NCBI GenBank assembly: GCA_963742535.1 | Contig: CAVUMC010000002.1 | Coordinates: forward strand, 2,480,001-2,544,000 | DNA: 64,000 nucleotides | Source: VRUE01 sp963742535 | GTDB taxonomy: Bacteria; Actinomycetota; Thermoleophilia; Solirubrobacterales; 70-9 | Reading direction: 5' to 3' | In this document: positions 1 through 8,243 of the stretch, one piece after another | How the letters are laid out: every line of letters begins with the position of its first letter | Numbering within the stretch: the first letter of the stretch is position 1 | The notes under the pieces: generated by a model | The model's database searches: none | What the model saw: the letters and a program-made list of their open reading frames with translations, nothing else | Told to the model about the DNA's origin: nothing | Program-made: the position numbers and the translations under genes

Positions 1-637
1 TGACGATGCCCAGGGTCAAGGCGCCGATGCCGAGCGCAAGCGCGGCGGCGCCGAGCAGGTCGGGACGACCGTCCTCCGGCTCACGTACCTCTTGCAGCAC
101 CCGCAGCGCGACGATCGCGGCGATCACGCCAATCGGCACGTTGACGAGGAATATCCAGCGCCAGTCGAGCTGCACCAGGAGGCCGCCGATCGGCGGGCCG
201 AGCGCGGCGGCGACGCCACCCACCGCGGACCAGATGCCGATCGCCATCGGGCGCTGCTCGGGCGGAAAGGCGGGGAGGATGAGGCCAAGGGTGGTCGGCA
301 ACATCATCGCCCCGCCGGTCGCCTGCAGGACCCGGGCGGCGACGAGGAAGGGGACCGACGGTGCCAAAGCGCAGAGGGCCGAGGCGGCGGCGAAGAGGAG
401 CAGCCCGGCGATGAAGACCCGCTTGCGCCCAACCCGATCGGCGATGCGGCCGGCGGGGACGAGCAGGGCGGCGAAGACGATCGCGTAGGCGTTGAGCACC
501 CAGGAGAGCGAGGAGAGCGAAGCACCGTGGAAGTCCTTGGCCAGGTCCGGGAAGGCGATGTTGACGATGAAGAGGTCGAGGCTGGCCATGAAGAGGCCGA
601 CCGAGGTGATCGTGAGGACCTTCCAGCGCTGTTCCAT
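1..637 (-). CDS. MFS drug exporter, DHA2-like (partial, C-terminus off window)
   Basis: The first 212 residues of a major facilitator transporter are read on the minus strand; the gene continues past position 1. TM1 contains D21 in a SLDLFIVN motif, which is typical of the 14-helix DHA2 drug:proton antiporters. Motif A (GRIADRVGRK, about residues 63-72) follows TM2, and a motif-C-like glycine-rich segment (LGPPIGG) lies in TM5. It should sit in the inner membrane and export small toxic molecules by proton antiport. It is divergent from the HxlR regulator at 727, with a 90-bp shared control region containing an inverted repeat, so it is probably that regulator's target. The ATG at 635-637 is the only sensible start. 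Family is certain; substrate unknown. Confidence 0.9.
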   Translation of the reverse strand, partial: MEQRWKVLTITSVGLFMASLDLFIVNIAFPDLAKDFHGASLSSLSWVLNAYAIVFAALLVPAGRIADRVGRKRVFIAGLLLFAAASALCALAPSVPFLVAARVLQATGGAMMLPTTLGLILPAFPPEQRPMAIGIWSAVGGVAAALGPPIGGLLVQLDWRWIFLVNVPIGVIAAIVALRVLQEVREPEDGRPDLLGAAALALGIGALTLGIV

Positions 638-658
638 TCCCGCTCTCCAATCAGGTGA

Positions 659-706
659 CTTGCAATTTAAAAGTGACCCTAACAGGACTAGCTTGCAAAA
701 AGCAAG
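659..706. promoter_or_regulatory. Divergent control region with CTTGC inverted repeat
   Basis: Between the divergent MFS and HxlR genes there is a perfect inverted repeat CTTGC-AAAAA-GCAAG at 692-706. A further CTTGC half-site at 659-663 lies 33 bp away, about three helical turns, on the same helix face. The region is AT-rich against a GC-rich background. HxlR proteins bind such short dyads as dimers, so this is the likely autoregulatory operator; that assignment is inference. Confidence 0.5.
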
Positions 707-726
707 TTAAGGGCTAGACTGGGCCT

Positions 727-1218
727 ATGGCCATCCAGGCATTCGCCGATCTCAACTGCTCGATCGCCCGCCCGCTCTCCTTCCTAGGCGAGCGCTGGTC
801 GATCCTCGTCTTGCGTGACCTCTTCCTCGGCCGCCGTCGCTTCGACGAGATCCAGGAGAGCCTCGGGGTCGCCACCAACGTGCTCAGTCAACGGCTGGCG
901 ACGCTGGTCGACGAAGGGATCGTCGAGCGGCGCCCCTACAGCGAGCACCCGGAGCGCTTCGAATACCGCCTCACCGAGAAGGGCCGCGACCTGCAGCCGG
1001 TCCTGCTGGCGCTGCTGCGCTGGGGTGACCGCTACACGGTTGGCGAGGCCGGAGCGCCGCTGGAGACTGTGCACGAGGACTGCGGCAAGCCCTTTCACAT
1101 GGTGCCCACCTGCTCGGAGTGCGGTGGCGTGGTCGAACCGGCCAATGTCACCAACCGCCCTGGTCCCGGCGCCAACGAGGAACAGCGCCGCCGTTACGCC
1201 CAGCGCCGCGCCGCCTGA
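727..1218 (+). CDS. HxlR-family transcriptional regulator
   Basis: A 163-residue winged-helix protein of the HxlR type: the core GERWSILVLRDLFLG, the recognition helix around VATNVLSQRLATLV and the wing EYRLTEKGRDL are all present in family order. After about residue 115 there is an extra tail with CG...PTCSECGG, a possible small zinc ribbon seen in some actinobacterial members. It is transcribed away from the MFS exporter gene and probably represses it and itself through the dyad at 659-706. ATG 727 has only a weak ribosome-binding site. The next gene begins 2 nt after the stop, so the two are co-transcribed. Confidence 0.85.
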   Translation: MAIQAFADLNCSIARPLSFLGERWSILVLRDLFLGRRRFDEIQESLGVATNVLSQRLATLVDEGIVERRPYSEHPERFEYRLTEKGRDLQPVLLALLRWGDRYTVGEAGAPLETVHEDCGKPFHMVPTCSECGGVVEPANVTNRPGPGANEEQRRRYAQRRAA

Positions 1219-1220
1219 GG

Positions 1221-1682
1221 ATGGCCCGCGCCCTGATCGTCGGTTGCGGCTGTCGTGGGCGTGAGCTCGGCGTCGCCCTGCTCGAGCAGGGTTGGGCGGT
1301 GCGGGGCACGAGCCGGCGCGAGGAGGGGCTGGCGGTGATCGAGGCAGCTGGGATCGAGTCGGCGCTGGCCGATCCGGAGCGCCCGGCAACCCTGCTGGAG
1401 CTGGTCAACGACGTCGCCGTGGTGCATTGGATGCTGGGCTCAGCCGTCGGCGATCTGGAAAACGTCGCCGCAATCCACGGGCCGCGGTTGGAACGCCTGC
1501 TCGAACACTTGGTGGAAACGCCGGTGCGGCGCTTCGTCTACGAGGCCTACGGCTCGGTCTCTCCCGAGATCCTCGCCGGGGGGGCGGAGCTGGTTGAGCA
1601 GGCGGCCCGCACCTGGCAGATCCCAGTCGAGATCGCGCGTGAGCCGACAGGCGCGCAAACCGATATGACTAAACTCGGATAG
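1221..1682 (+). CDS. NAD(P)-binding Rossmann-fold (epimerase-like) protein
   Basis: 153 residues beginning at ATG 1221, directly behind the regulator stop codon. The N-terminus has the dinucleotide-binding loop GCGCRG (residues 8-13) after a beta strand, typical of NAD-dependent epimerase/SDR-extended folds. An AYGSV segment may be the remnant of the active-site region. It is about half the length of a full epimerase, so catalysis is doubtful; it may be a nucleotide sensor or a trimmed reductase. Co-transcription with the HxlR gene suggests a role in the same stress or efflux response, but no specific function can be assigned. Confidence 0.65.
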   Translation: MARALIVGCGCRGRELGVALLEQGWAVRGTSRREEGLAVIEAAGIESALADPERPATLLELVNDVAVVHWMLGSAVGDLENVAAIHGPRLERLLEHLVETPVRRFVYEAYGSVSPEILAGGAELVEQAARTWQIPVEIAREPTGAQTDMTKLG

Positions 1683-1710
1683 GGATTTAGGTAAATGTCA
1701 GCCAGTAACC

Positions 1711-2397
1711 GAGAGAGGCGATCAGATGGCTCTGCAGCTTGGTGACGTAGCACCCGACTTTGAGGCCGATACGACCGAGGGCCGGATCAAGTTCCACGAC
1801 TGGATCGGCGATTCGTGGGCCGTTCTGTTCTCCCATCCGAAGGACTTCACTCCTGTTTGCACGACCGAGCTCGGCTACATGGCGAGCATCGAGCCCGAGT
1901 TCGCCAAGCGCAACGTCAAAATCATCGGCCTCTCGATCGACCCACTCGACCGCCACGAGGAGTGGGCCAAAGACATCGAGGACACCCAGGGCACGGCGCC
2001 CAACTACCCGATCATCAGCGACCACGACTTCAACGTCGCGCGGTCCTACGGGATGTTGCCGGCCAACGTCAGCGGCAGCGTCGAGGACCGCACTCCGGCC
2101 GACAACCAGACGGTGCGCAACGTCTTCGTCATCGGCCCCGACAAGAAGATCAAACTGATCCTGGTCTACCCGATGACCACCGGTCGCAACTTCGACGAGG
2201 TGCTGCGGGTGATCGACTCGCTGCAGCTGACCGCCAAGCACAAAGTTGCGACGCCGGCGCAGTGGAAACAGGGCGACGACGTGATCATCGTCGGCTCGGT
2301 CTCCAATGACGAAGCGAAAGAGGCGTACCCCGACGGCTGGGAGTCCCCGCGGCCCTACATCCGCATCGTCCCGCAGTCCGCGGCCGAGAAGGCTTAG
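1711..2397 (+). CDS. 1-Cys peroxiredoxin (Prx6/AhpC-TSA type)
   Basis: The coding part starts at ATG 1726 (223 residues), preceded by a strong GAGAGAGG ribosome-binding site at 1711-1718. The peroxidatic cysteine is C45 in the motif DFTPVCTTE. There is no resolving cysteine in the C-terminal half, and the long C-terminal extension (residues about 165-223, ending in RPYIRIVP) is characteristic of the Prx6 1-Cys class. It reduces hydrogen peroxide and alkyl hydroperoxides in the cytoplasm. Its stop codon overlaps that of the convergent NUDIX gene by 4 nt. Function is well supported. Confidence 0.93.
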   Translation, partial: ERGDQMALQLGDVAPDFEADTTEGRIKFHDWIGDSWAVLFSHPKDFTPVCTTELGYMASIEPEFAKRNVKIIGLSIDPLDRHEEWAKDIEDTQGTAPNYPIISDHDFNVARSYGMLPANVSGSVEDRTPADNQTVRNVFVIGPDKKIKLILVYPMTTGRNFDEVLRVIDSLQLTAKHKVATPAQWKQGDDVIIVGSVSNDEAKEAYPDGWESPRPYIRIVPQSAAEKA

Positions 2398-2936
2398 CGC
2401 CGGGCGCCTGGGTCAGGCTGGATCTGGTCCAGGCGCTCCAGTAGTTCACCCAGGATTCGTGCAGTCGCCCCCCATATGAGGGCACCTTCGATCTCATAGG
2501 TCGGCGTGTGGATAGGGACGCCGCGGCGGACCAGGCGGCGCATGTCGTAGTTCTCCCTCAATACATCTAGGGAGAAGGTGAGGACGGTCTCGACCTCGCT
2601 CGGGTTCGGTTGCAGGTTCAGCTCGCGCGGGTGTGGGATGCGCCCGACGAAGGGGTAGATGCGGTAGCCGGTGGCGAAGGTGTTGGTTGCCGGCAGTTCC
2701 TCCCCGAGCTCGACCGCGGCCGGATCGAGGCCGATCTCCTCCTGCGCCTCGCGCAGGGCGGTGACGCTGAGATCGGCGTCACCGGGGTCGCGCCGTCCAC
2801 CGGGGAACGAGATCTCGCCGGCGTGTCGCCGCAGGTCAGCCCGCCGCTCGGTGAAGATCAGCCCGGGATCCTCAGGCCAGCCGTAGAGCGGCAGGAGGAC
2901 CGCCGCCTCGATCGGGTGGGCCGAGTTACCCGTCAT
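2394..2936 (-). CDS. NUDIX hydrolase, CoA-pyrophosphatase type
   Basis: 180 residues. The UPF0035 signature of NudL-like CoA diphosphatases, LRRHAGEISFPGG, runs into the Nudix box (about 46-70) with REAQEEIGL supplying the metal-binding glutamates. Family members split CoA and acyl-CoA into phosphopantetheine and 3',5'-ADP. Convergent with and overlapping the peroxiredoxin stop. It is followed on the same strand, but 23 nt upstream in transcription order, by the SDR gene, so it may be the last gene of the ATR-OsmC-SDR operon. Start ATG at 2936. Confidence 0.88.
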   Translation of the reverse strand: MTGNSAHPIEAAVLLPLYGWPEDPGLIFTERRADLRRHAGEISFPGGRRDPGDADLSVTALREAQEEIGLDPAAVELGEELPATNTFATGYRIYPFVGRIPHPRELNLQPNPSEVETVLTFSLDVLRENYDMRRLVRRGVPIHTPTYEIEGALIWGATARILGELLERLDQIQPDPGARR

Positions 2937-2959
2937 ATGGACGGGAAAGTCGGCCCACC

Positions 2960-3772
2960 TCAGACAATGACCTGCACCGTGCCGCCGTCGACGGACCAGG
3001 CGGCGCCGGCGACATAGGAGGCGCGCTCGGAGCAGAGAAAGGCGATCGCGGCGGCGATCTCGGCCGACTCGGCGAGGCGGCCGATCGGGCGCTTGGCCCC
3101 GGCCGTGGCGAGGGCGTCCTCGCGGGTGGCGTCACCGGACATCGCCTGCGATTGGTCGAGCAGGCCGCCGGGCTCCATCCACATCTCCGATTCGACCGGG
3201 CCGGGGCAGATCGCGTTGACCAGGACGCCGCTCTTCGCGTAGCGGTCGGCGAAAAGGCGCGAGAGCGAGAGCTCGGCCGCCTTTGCCACCGAGTACTCGG
3301 GCATCGCCGCTGAGGGGCGCTTGCCCGCGGTCGAGCAGACGTTGACGATGCGGCCCCAGCCGCGCTCGGCCATCGACGGCGCGGCGGCGCGCATCGCCCG
3401 CAGCGGTGCCATCACGTTGAGCTCGTACTGGGCGCGCCAGTCCTCGTCGGGGACGTCGTCGAGGTCGCGCCATTGGGCGGTACCGGCGTTGTTGACGAGA
3501 ACGTCGACCTCGCCGAAGTGGTCCGCGGCGGCGGCGAGCATGTGGGCGGCCGCGCCGTCCGCCATCACGTCGAGGACGAGCGTCTCGGCTTCCCCGCCTC
3601 TGGAGGCTCCGGCCTCTCGAGCTGTCTCCGCGGCTGCATTCAGCCGCTCCTCGTTGCGAGCCACGAGCAGGACGTTCGCGCCCTCGGCGCAGAGCATCCG
3701 CGCGGTTTCGGCGCCGATGCCGCGGCTGGCGCCGGTGACGACACAGCTGCGTCCCTCGATGCCGAGGTCCAT
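2960..3772 (-). CDS. Short-chain dehydrogenase/reductase (SDR)
   Basis: 270 residues from ATG 3772. Classical SDR layout: TGASRGIG cofactor loop (13-20), NNAG structural motif, and the catalytic YSVAK pair, followed by CPGPVESEMW and a C-terminal VDGG segment. It oxidises or reduces an unknown alcohol/ketone with NAD(P). The start codon shares one base with the stop of the OsmC gene (TGATG), indicating translational coupling. An in-frame opening extends upstream to about 4219, but that extension overlaps the OsmC coding sequence and is not used. Confidence 0.9.
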   Translation of the reverse strand: MDLGIEGRSCVVTGASRGIGAETARMLCAEGANVLLVARNEERLNAAAETAREAGASRGGEAETLVLDVMADGAAAHMLAAAADHFGEVDVLVNNAGTAQWRDLDDVPDEDWRAQYELNVMAPLRAMRAAAPSMAERGWGRIVNVCSTAGKRPSAAMPEYSVAKAAELSLSRLFADRYAKSGVLVNAICPGPVESEMWMEPGGLLDQSQAMSGDATREDALATAGAKRPIGRLAESAEIAAAIAFLCSERASYVAGAAWSVDGGTVQVIV

Positions 3773-4170
3773 CAGAGCGCCTCGACCTTGTCGGCGATGA
3801 CGACCTCGGTCTCGCCCGCGATCAGCTTGTGGACCGGGCACTTGCAGGCGACCGCGAGCAGGCGCTCGCGCTGCTCGTCGCTGAGGCTGTCCGGCAAGCG
3901 CAGGGTCACCCTGAACGAGAGCGGCGTGTAATCCCGGTAGGTGACGTCGACGTCCACCTCGACCGGGCCGATGTCCCACCCTTTGCGGTCGGCGTACATC
4001 TCCATCGTGATTGCCGTGCAACTGGCCAGTCCGGCGGCGACGAGGCGGGTGGGGGAGGGACCGGTGTCGGTGCCGCCGGCCGCGGTGGGCTCGTCGACCC
4101 GAAGCGTGTGCCCGCCCTCGATCTCGACGTCGTGCGCGTAGCCGTCCCGCCGGCGGGCGACGACCTTCAT
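3772..4170 (-). CDS. OsmC-family peroxide-stress protein
   Basis: 132 residues with the two family cysteines, C51 in GLASCTAIT and C111 in CKCPVHKLI, that form the thiol peroxidase site of OsmC/Ohr proteins. It is expected to detoxify organic hydroperoxides in the cytoplasm. Its start overlaps the stop of the adenosyltransferase gene, and its stop overlaps the SDR start, both as TGATG, so the three genes are a tightly coupled operon. The nearby peroxiredoxin and MsrA genes make this a small redox-stress neighbourhood. Confidence 0.9.
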   Translation of the reverse strand: MKVVARRRDGYAHDVEIEGGHTLRVDEPTAAGGTDTGPSPTRLVAAGLASCTAITMEMYADRKGWDIGPVEVDVDVTYRDYTPLSFRVTLRLPDSLSDEQRERLLAVACKCPVHKLIAGETEVVIADKVEAL

Positions 4171-4736
4171 CAGGTCTTGCGGCGGCCCTCGAAGAGGGCG
4201 GGATCGTCGACGTCGGCAAAGCGCGCCATTGCGTAGGCGTAGTCGGAGGCGCGGTTGACGAAGTGGATCACCGTCTCGCTCGCCAGCTCGCCTTCCTCGG
4301 CGAGAGCGGCGATGCGACGCTCGGCGCGGCGGATCACGGTGCGGGCGATGTCGAGCTGGGCGGAGAGTTGGTTGCCGCCGGGGATGACGAACTGCGGCGG
4401 CAGTTCGACCTCGCTCATATAGCGATCGATCCGCTGCTCCAACTCGGCGACCATCCCCTCGGTGGCGCGGCTGACGCCGTCTTCCAGTCGCTCCGCCGCC
4501 TCCGGCGCGGTCGCCAGCTCGGCGCCGACGACGAAGAGGTCGTCCTGGAGGCGCAGGATGTCGGCGGCGAGCTCCGCCTCGCCGGCATCGCAGAGCGCCC
4601 GCGCGAAGCCGAGCTGCGAGCAGGCCTCATCGAGCGCGCCGTAGGCCTCGGTGCGGCCGTGGTGCTTGGGGACGCGACCGCCGTACCAGAGCGAAGTGGT
4701 CCCGTCGTCGCCCTTCTTGGTGTAGATCTTGACCAC
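4170..4736 (-). CDS. pduO: Cob(I)alamin adenosyltransferase, PduO/MMAB type
   Basis: 188 residues starting at GTG 4736. The N-terminal TKKGDDGTT loop binds ATP, and the internal helices contain the family pattern IPGG..LSAQLDIARTVIRRAERR with the FVNRASDYAYAMAR segment near the end. It transfers the adenosyl group of ATP to cob(I)alamin to give coenzyme B12. First gene of the ATR-OsmC-SDR(-NUDIX) operon; no riboswitch is visible in the 50-nt gap to the next gene. Confidence 0.92.
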   Translation of the reverse strand: MVKIYTKKGDDGTTSLWYGGRVPKHHGRTEAYGALDEACSQLGFARALCDAGEAELAADILRLQDDLFVVGAELATAPEAAERLEDGVSRATEGMVAELEQRIDRYMSEVELPPQFVIPGGNQLSAQLDIARTVIRRAERRIAALAEEGELASETVIHFVNRASDYAYAMARFADVDDPALFEGRRKT

Positions 4737-4784
4737 GGGCCGATCCTACGCCGCCGCTCGGCTCCCGTAAGCGGCGATGCTCAC

Positions 4785-6065
4785 TCAGGCGAGCGGATTG
4801 AAGACCAGCCCGGTCAGGACCTTGGGGTAGAAGTAGGTCGACTTGGGCGGCATGTTGGCGTCGCTTTCGCAGATTTCCTTGGTCTGCTGGACCGGGATCG
4901 GGCGCAGGATGAAGGCGACGTCGTAGGTGCCCTCCTCGATCAGTCGCAGCGAGTCCTCGACGCTCTTGGCGTAACCGATGCCCCGCTTGGCGAGGATGTC
5001 GTCTTCGCTGAGCCCGGCGAGCCCCTTCAGCACCAGGGTCTCGAGGATCGCCGCGTCGAGGCGGCGGTAGGCCTCGGGCTGGCCCGCGAGTTGGCGATCC
5101 AGCTCGTCGGTGCCCTTCAGTCGCAGGCGGAAGGCTTTCTTGTGGTGGGAGTCGTAGAGGCCGAAGACGCCGACGCCGTCCTCGCCGAGCGGGTCGACGC
5201 GGTCGGTCGCGACCTCCTCGACCTCGAAGAGCTCGCGCAGGCCCTCGCCGAGGCGGCGCTGGCGCTCGGGGTCGTCGGCGAAGCCGGAGAGCAGGCGGTG
5301 GGTGGGATAGACGGAGAGGCCGGGGTCGTCGAGCCCGGTCAGCGCCATCAGGGTGTAGTTGTGATCGCCCTCGCCGCCGATCTCATCGCGATAGGCGATC
5401 GCGGTCTCGTAGCGGTGGTGACCGTCCGCAATCAGCAGCTGTGCATCGGCGAGCAGGCGGGGGATGTCTTCGTTCAGCTGCGGCAGGCGCCAGATCCGGG
5501 TCACGGTGCCGGCGGCGTCGGTGGCTTCTCCCCAGGGCTCCATCACCGCCGTCTCCTTGGCGGCGAGCGGCCAGGGGTCGATCGTGCTCAGCGAGAAGAT
5601 CGGCGAGAGGTTGCAGCGCGTCGCCCGCATCAGTTCGAGCCGGTCCTGCTTGGGGCCCGGCAGGGTGCGCTCGTGGGGCAGGATCCCTCCGGCGTCGAAG
5701 TCCTCGACCCGGACCCGGGCGAGGATGCCGTGGCGAACGTGGGAGCCGCCGTCCGGGCCGGTGTATTCCTGCTCCATTGCCCAGATCGCCGGTTCTGAGT
5801 CCTTGACCAGCGCACCCGCCAGCTGCCAGGCGTCGATCGATTCGGCTGCGGCGGCGTAGGGGTCGCTTTCACCCTCGGCCTGCGGCCCGCTCTCGCCGTA
5901 GGGCTTGGGCAGGTCGATCGCGACCGCGTTATAGGGCGAGCGCTCGAGCAGTTCGGCCCGCATCGCGGTGTCGATCACGTCGTAGGGCGGCGCCACCACG
6001 TCCTGCAGCGACCCAACCGCATCGAGGTCGTAGTGCAGTGCGTGGATCGGGCGTACATCGGCCAT
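4785..6065 (-). CDS. DUF1015 family protein
   Basis: 426 residues of the widespread, uncharacterised DUF1015 family. The diagnostic N-terminal block VAPPYDVI (about 25-32), the block GGILPHERT and the central LLIADGHHRYETA are all present. The histidine-rich centre suggests a metal or nucleotide site, but no activity is established to my knowledge. Full family length. It is transcribed alone, ending 49 nt upstream of the adenosyltransferase start, so it may lead that operon. Start ATG 6065 lies 50 bp from the divergent tRNA-Pro gene. Confidence 0.85.
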   Translation of the reverse strand: MADVRPIHALHYDLDAVGSLQDVVAPPYDVIDTAMRAELLERSPYNAVAIDLPKPYGESGPQAEGESDPYAAAAESIDAWQLAGALVKDSEPAIWAMEQEYTGPDGGSHVRHGILARVRVEDFDAGGILPHERTLPGPKQDRLELMRATRCNLSPIFSLSTIDPWPLAAKETAVMEPWGEATDAAGTVTRIWRLPQLNEDIPRLLADAQLLIADGHHRYETAIAYRDEIGGEGDHNYTLMALTGLDDPGLSVYPTHRLLSGFADDPERQRRLGEGLRELFEVEEVATDRVDPLGEDGVGVFGLYDSHHKKAFRLRLKGTDELDRQLAGQPEAYRRLDAAILETLVLKGLAGLSEDDILAKRGIGYAKSVEDSLRLIEEGTYDVAFILRPIPVQQTKEICESDANMPPKSTYFYPKVLTGLVFNPLA

Positions 6066-6115
6066 GGCGACAAACCTAACGCCTGTCCACGGCAGTCGCT
6101 CTAGACTGGGCGCCT

Positions 6116-6189
6116 CGGGGCGTGGCGCAGCCTGGTAGCGCGCCGCCTTTGGGTGGCGGAGGTCCCCGGTTCGAATCCGGGCGCCCCGA
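6116..6189 (+). tRNA. tRNA-Pro (UGG)
   Basis: A 74-nt cloverleaf. The acceptor stem CGGGGCG pairs with CGCCCCG (6182-6188), the discriminator is A6189, the anticodon stem CCGCC/GGCGG closes a 7-nt loop TTTGGGT with anticodon TGG, and the T arm is CCCGG-TTCGAAT-CCGGG. CCA is not encoded. Confidence 0.97.
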
Positions 6190-6221
6190 TTTTCAGATCG
6201 CTTCTCGCGGACTCGTGCGGT

Positions 6222-7113
6222 TCAGATGCCGTCCCGCGCTCTGAACTTCTGCGCGAGGTTCGGGTCTCCGTTGGGGTCCTGGATCAGGTCGGCGGCGATC
6301 GTCACTCCGGTGAGCTTCGCTCCGTGCGGGACCTTGGGAAGGCACAGGTCGTGCATGTTGTCGGCGTTGAAGGAGGATTTGTGGTCGTGGAGATCGGCGA
6401 CTTCGAGCGGGGCGATCGCGATCGACTTGTGGTCGGGAAGCTTGTAGAGGGCGCGGTATGAGGCGATCACCGGGGCGCCGACCTCTTCACCCGTGGGATA
6501 GGCGGTGAGGCCGTTGGACCACAGTCACGCGCACGAAGGTCTCGCCGACCTGGCAGCGGTTGCGGTCGCCGCGGTAGATCGAGGGCATCAGCCTCCACAT
6601 ATCGACGATGTAGGGGCCGCCGGAGAGTGGATCCACGCTGACTTTCGGCAAGTGGGTGATGGACCGCCACTTGCGCGCGCCCGGGGCCTTGCCCTGTAGG
6701 TCACCGACCACGCGTGCCGCGACCGGCGTCGGGCCGCTCGCGGAGTCGCCGAAGTCGCCGATCAGGTTCACCGTCTGCGCCTCGTCCGACTCGTTCGGTG
6801 GGAATTGAAGGGCGCAGGTGGGTGTCGCAACGCTGCCGTCGCTGCGGATGATCCGGAAGTCCGACGGCTGGATCGTGGGCCGGCGAATGAACCAGTCGAA
6901 GGTGACCGGGATGTTGTCGAGCCCTTCTGCGCCGTTGGGACAGCCGACCGCGTTGTCAGTGCCCCACGACGCGCTGAGGATCCGCGGCTCGGGTCGCTCG
7001 AGCGCTGGGGTCCCGTGGGTCGCCGCCGGCGGCGCCAACACCAGCAGGATCCCTCCGAGGAGAGCGATGGCGTCGCGGCGACGGCGCCTTGGACGTCTTG
7101 CGGGGAGGAGCAT
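6222..7113 (-). pseudogene. Secreted hypothetical protein, split by one frameshift
   Basis: From ATG 7113 a protein with a basic N-terminus and one hydrophobic segment (about residues 14-32, signal-peptide-like) runs to a stop at 6487. In the next frame the coding sequence continues seamlessly from about 6520 to 6222, giving an expected junction ...RVT(W)SNGLTAYPTGEE.... One extra base around 6515-6522 explains the break. The combined product would be about 296 residues and secreted. I do not recognise the family. It could be a true frameshift mutation or a sequence error; both halves look equally well conserved in codon use. Confidence 0.6.
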
Positions 7114-7161
7114 CCGACCTGCGTATTCGTCGCTCGGAGCCGCAAACCCTCGCGAGGTAAC

Positions 7162-7527
7162 TCACGCGGCAAGGAACTCGAGGCGGTTGCCCCAGGGGTC
7201 CTGGCAGTAGAAGCGCCGCTGGTCCGGCAGGGCTGTATCCCAGGTCAGATCGAAGCCTGCGGGGGTTAGCCGCTCGGCGAGCAGGTCCAGGTCTGCCGGG
7301 GAGAGCGAGAACGCCGGGTGGGCCTTGCGGGCGGGGACGAACTCGGTCTCGACTCCGATGTGGAGCTGATGGTCGCCAACGGCAAACCACACCCCACCAT
7401 GGCGTCGCAGTGGTTCGGGCTTCTCTATCTCGGGTAGGCCGAGGAGGTCACCGAAGAAGCGGCGCGCCTCGGCCTCGCAGCCTGGCGGAGCGGCGATTTG
7501 TACGTGATCAAGCTGAATCTTGCCCAA
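7162..7527 (-). CDS. VOC/glyoxalase superfamily protein
   Basis: 121 residues starting at TTG 7527 (QLDHVQIAAPPG). One vicinal-oxygen-chelate module: LDHV at the start, GVWFAVGDHQLHIGVE in the middle and YCQDPWGNRLEFL at the end, which is the usual pattern of histidine and glutamate metal ligands. Such single-module proteins act as glyoxalases, dioxygenases or resistance proteins after dimerisation; substrate unknown. TTG is chosen because it gives the canonical N-terminal beta strand; no ATG is available in the right place. Confidence 0.85.
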   Translation of the reverse strand: MGKIQLDHVQIAAPPGCEAEARRFFGDLLGLPEIEKPEPLRRHGGVWFAVGDHQLHIGVETEFVPARKAHPAFSLSPADLDLLAERLTPAGFDLTWDTALPDQRRFYCQDPWGNRLEFLAA

Positions 7528-7605
7528 GAAATCCGATCCTAAAGTGTTATGTCACCTGGACGTAGATTTCTCATGACAACCTAAAGATGTGCCGATAGTC
7601 GCAAA

Positions 7606-7878
7606 ATGAATGGTCCCGAGGTCGGACAAAAGGAGCGACGGGTCGAACGGGTTCAGTTCGAAACCGACCGGCACCGGATCATCGGCGATGTGACGCTGCC
7701 GCCGGAGGGGTACCAGAGCCGTTTCTCCGATTCGCTCAACCGTCCCGACGTCACCTTCATCCCCGTGGTCAACGCGGAGGTTTCCTCGATTATGGGCGGG
7801 GATGTCGTGCAGTACCCCTTCATCGTGGTTTCCAAGGACCACATACGGGTGGCCTTTCCGGTGTCCCGGCAGGGCTAG
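7606..7878 (+). CDS. Small conserved protein (DUF6812-like)
   Basis: 90 residues. The block VQFETDRHRIIGDVTLP followed by GYQSRFSDSLN and a beta-rich C-terminal half ending in VVSKDHIRVAFP matches a small actinobacterial family that I remember as DUF6812; no function is known. No signal peptide or membrane segment is present, so it is likely cytoplasmic. It ends overlapping by 4 nt the stop of the convergent membrane-protein gene. ATG 7606 is the first start in frame. Confidence 0.7.
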   Translation: MNGPEVGQKERRVERVQFETDRHRIIGDVTLPPEGYQSRFSDSLNRPDVTFIPVVNAEVSSIMGGDVVQYPFIVVSKDHIRVAFPVSRQG

Positions 7879-8081
7879 CTGTAGCGCGCGCGACGCTCCC
7901 GGCTGCCCCTCATGTAGGAGCCGAGGTCGATCACGAAGGCGAGGATGACGATGAACCAATCGAAGCCATGCACGCCGCGGGTGCCCGTGTCCCACATCAC
8001 CGCGTAGGCGAGCGTCGTCCAGGGCAGCAGGAAGAAGCCGAGGAAGGGCACGAACCAGCTGTCGAAGGCACGGCTGAGCAT
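7875..8081 (-). CDS. Small membrane protein (start uncertain)
   Basis: From ATG 8081, 68 residues with two hydrophobic segments (about 10-28 and 41-55) and a basic RGSRERRAR tail. The reading frame stays open upstream to a TAG near 8166 and encodes a further hydrophobic helix (GCFVFLFALISPRLALFALW) that is well formed and fits this actinobacterial three-helix family. No ATG, GTG or TTG lies in that stretch. Either translation starts at an unusual codon there, or the first helix has been lost. Function unknown. Confidence 0.55.
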   Translation of the reverse strand: MLSRAFDSWFVPFLGFFLLPWTTLAYAVMWDTGTRGVHGFDWFIVILAFVIDLGSYMRGSRERRARYS

Positions 8082-8243
8082 GTCGCTGAACAGCCACAGC
8101 GCGAAGAGCGCCAGGCGGGGTGAGATCAGTGCGAAGAGGAATACGAAGCAGCCGATGCCCGCACGCTATCCGCTGTCGGCTGCCATGTCACGAAATCGAA
8201 AGATCCCAGCGCTAAGGTCGGTGCAGACGAAAAGGAGATGCGG

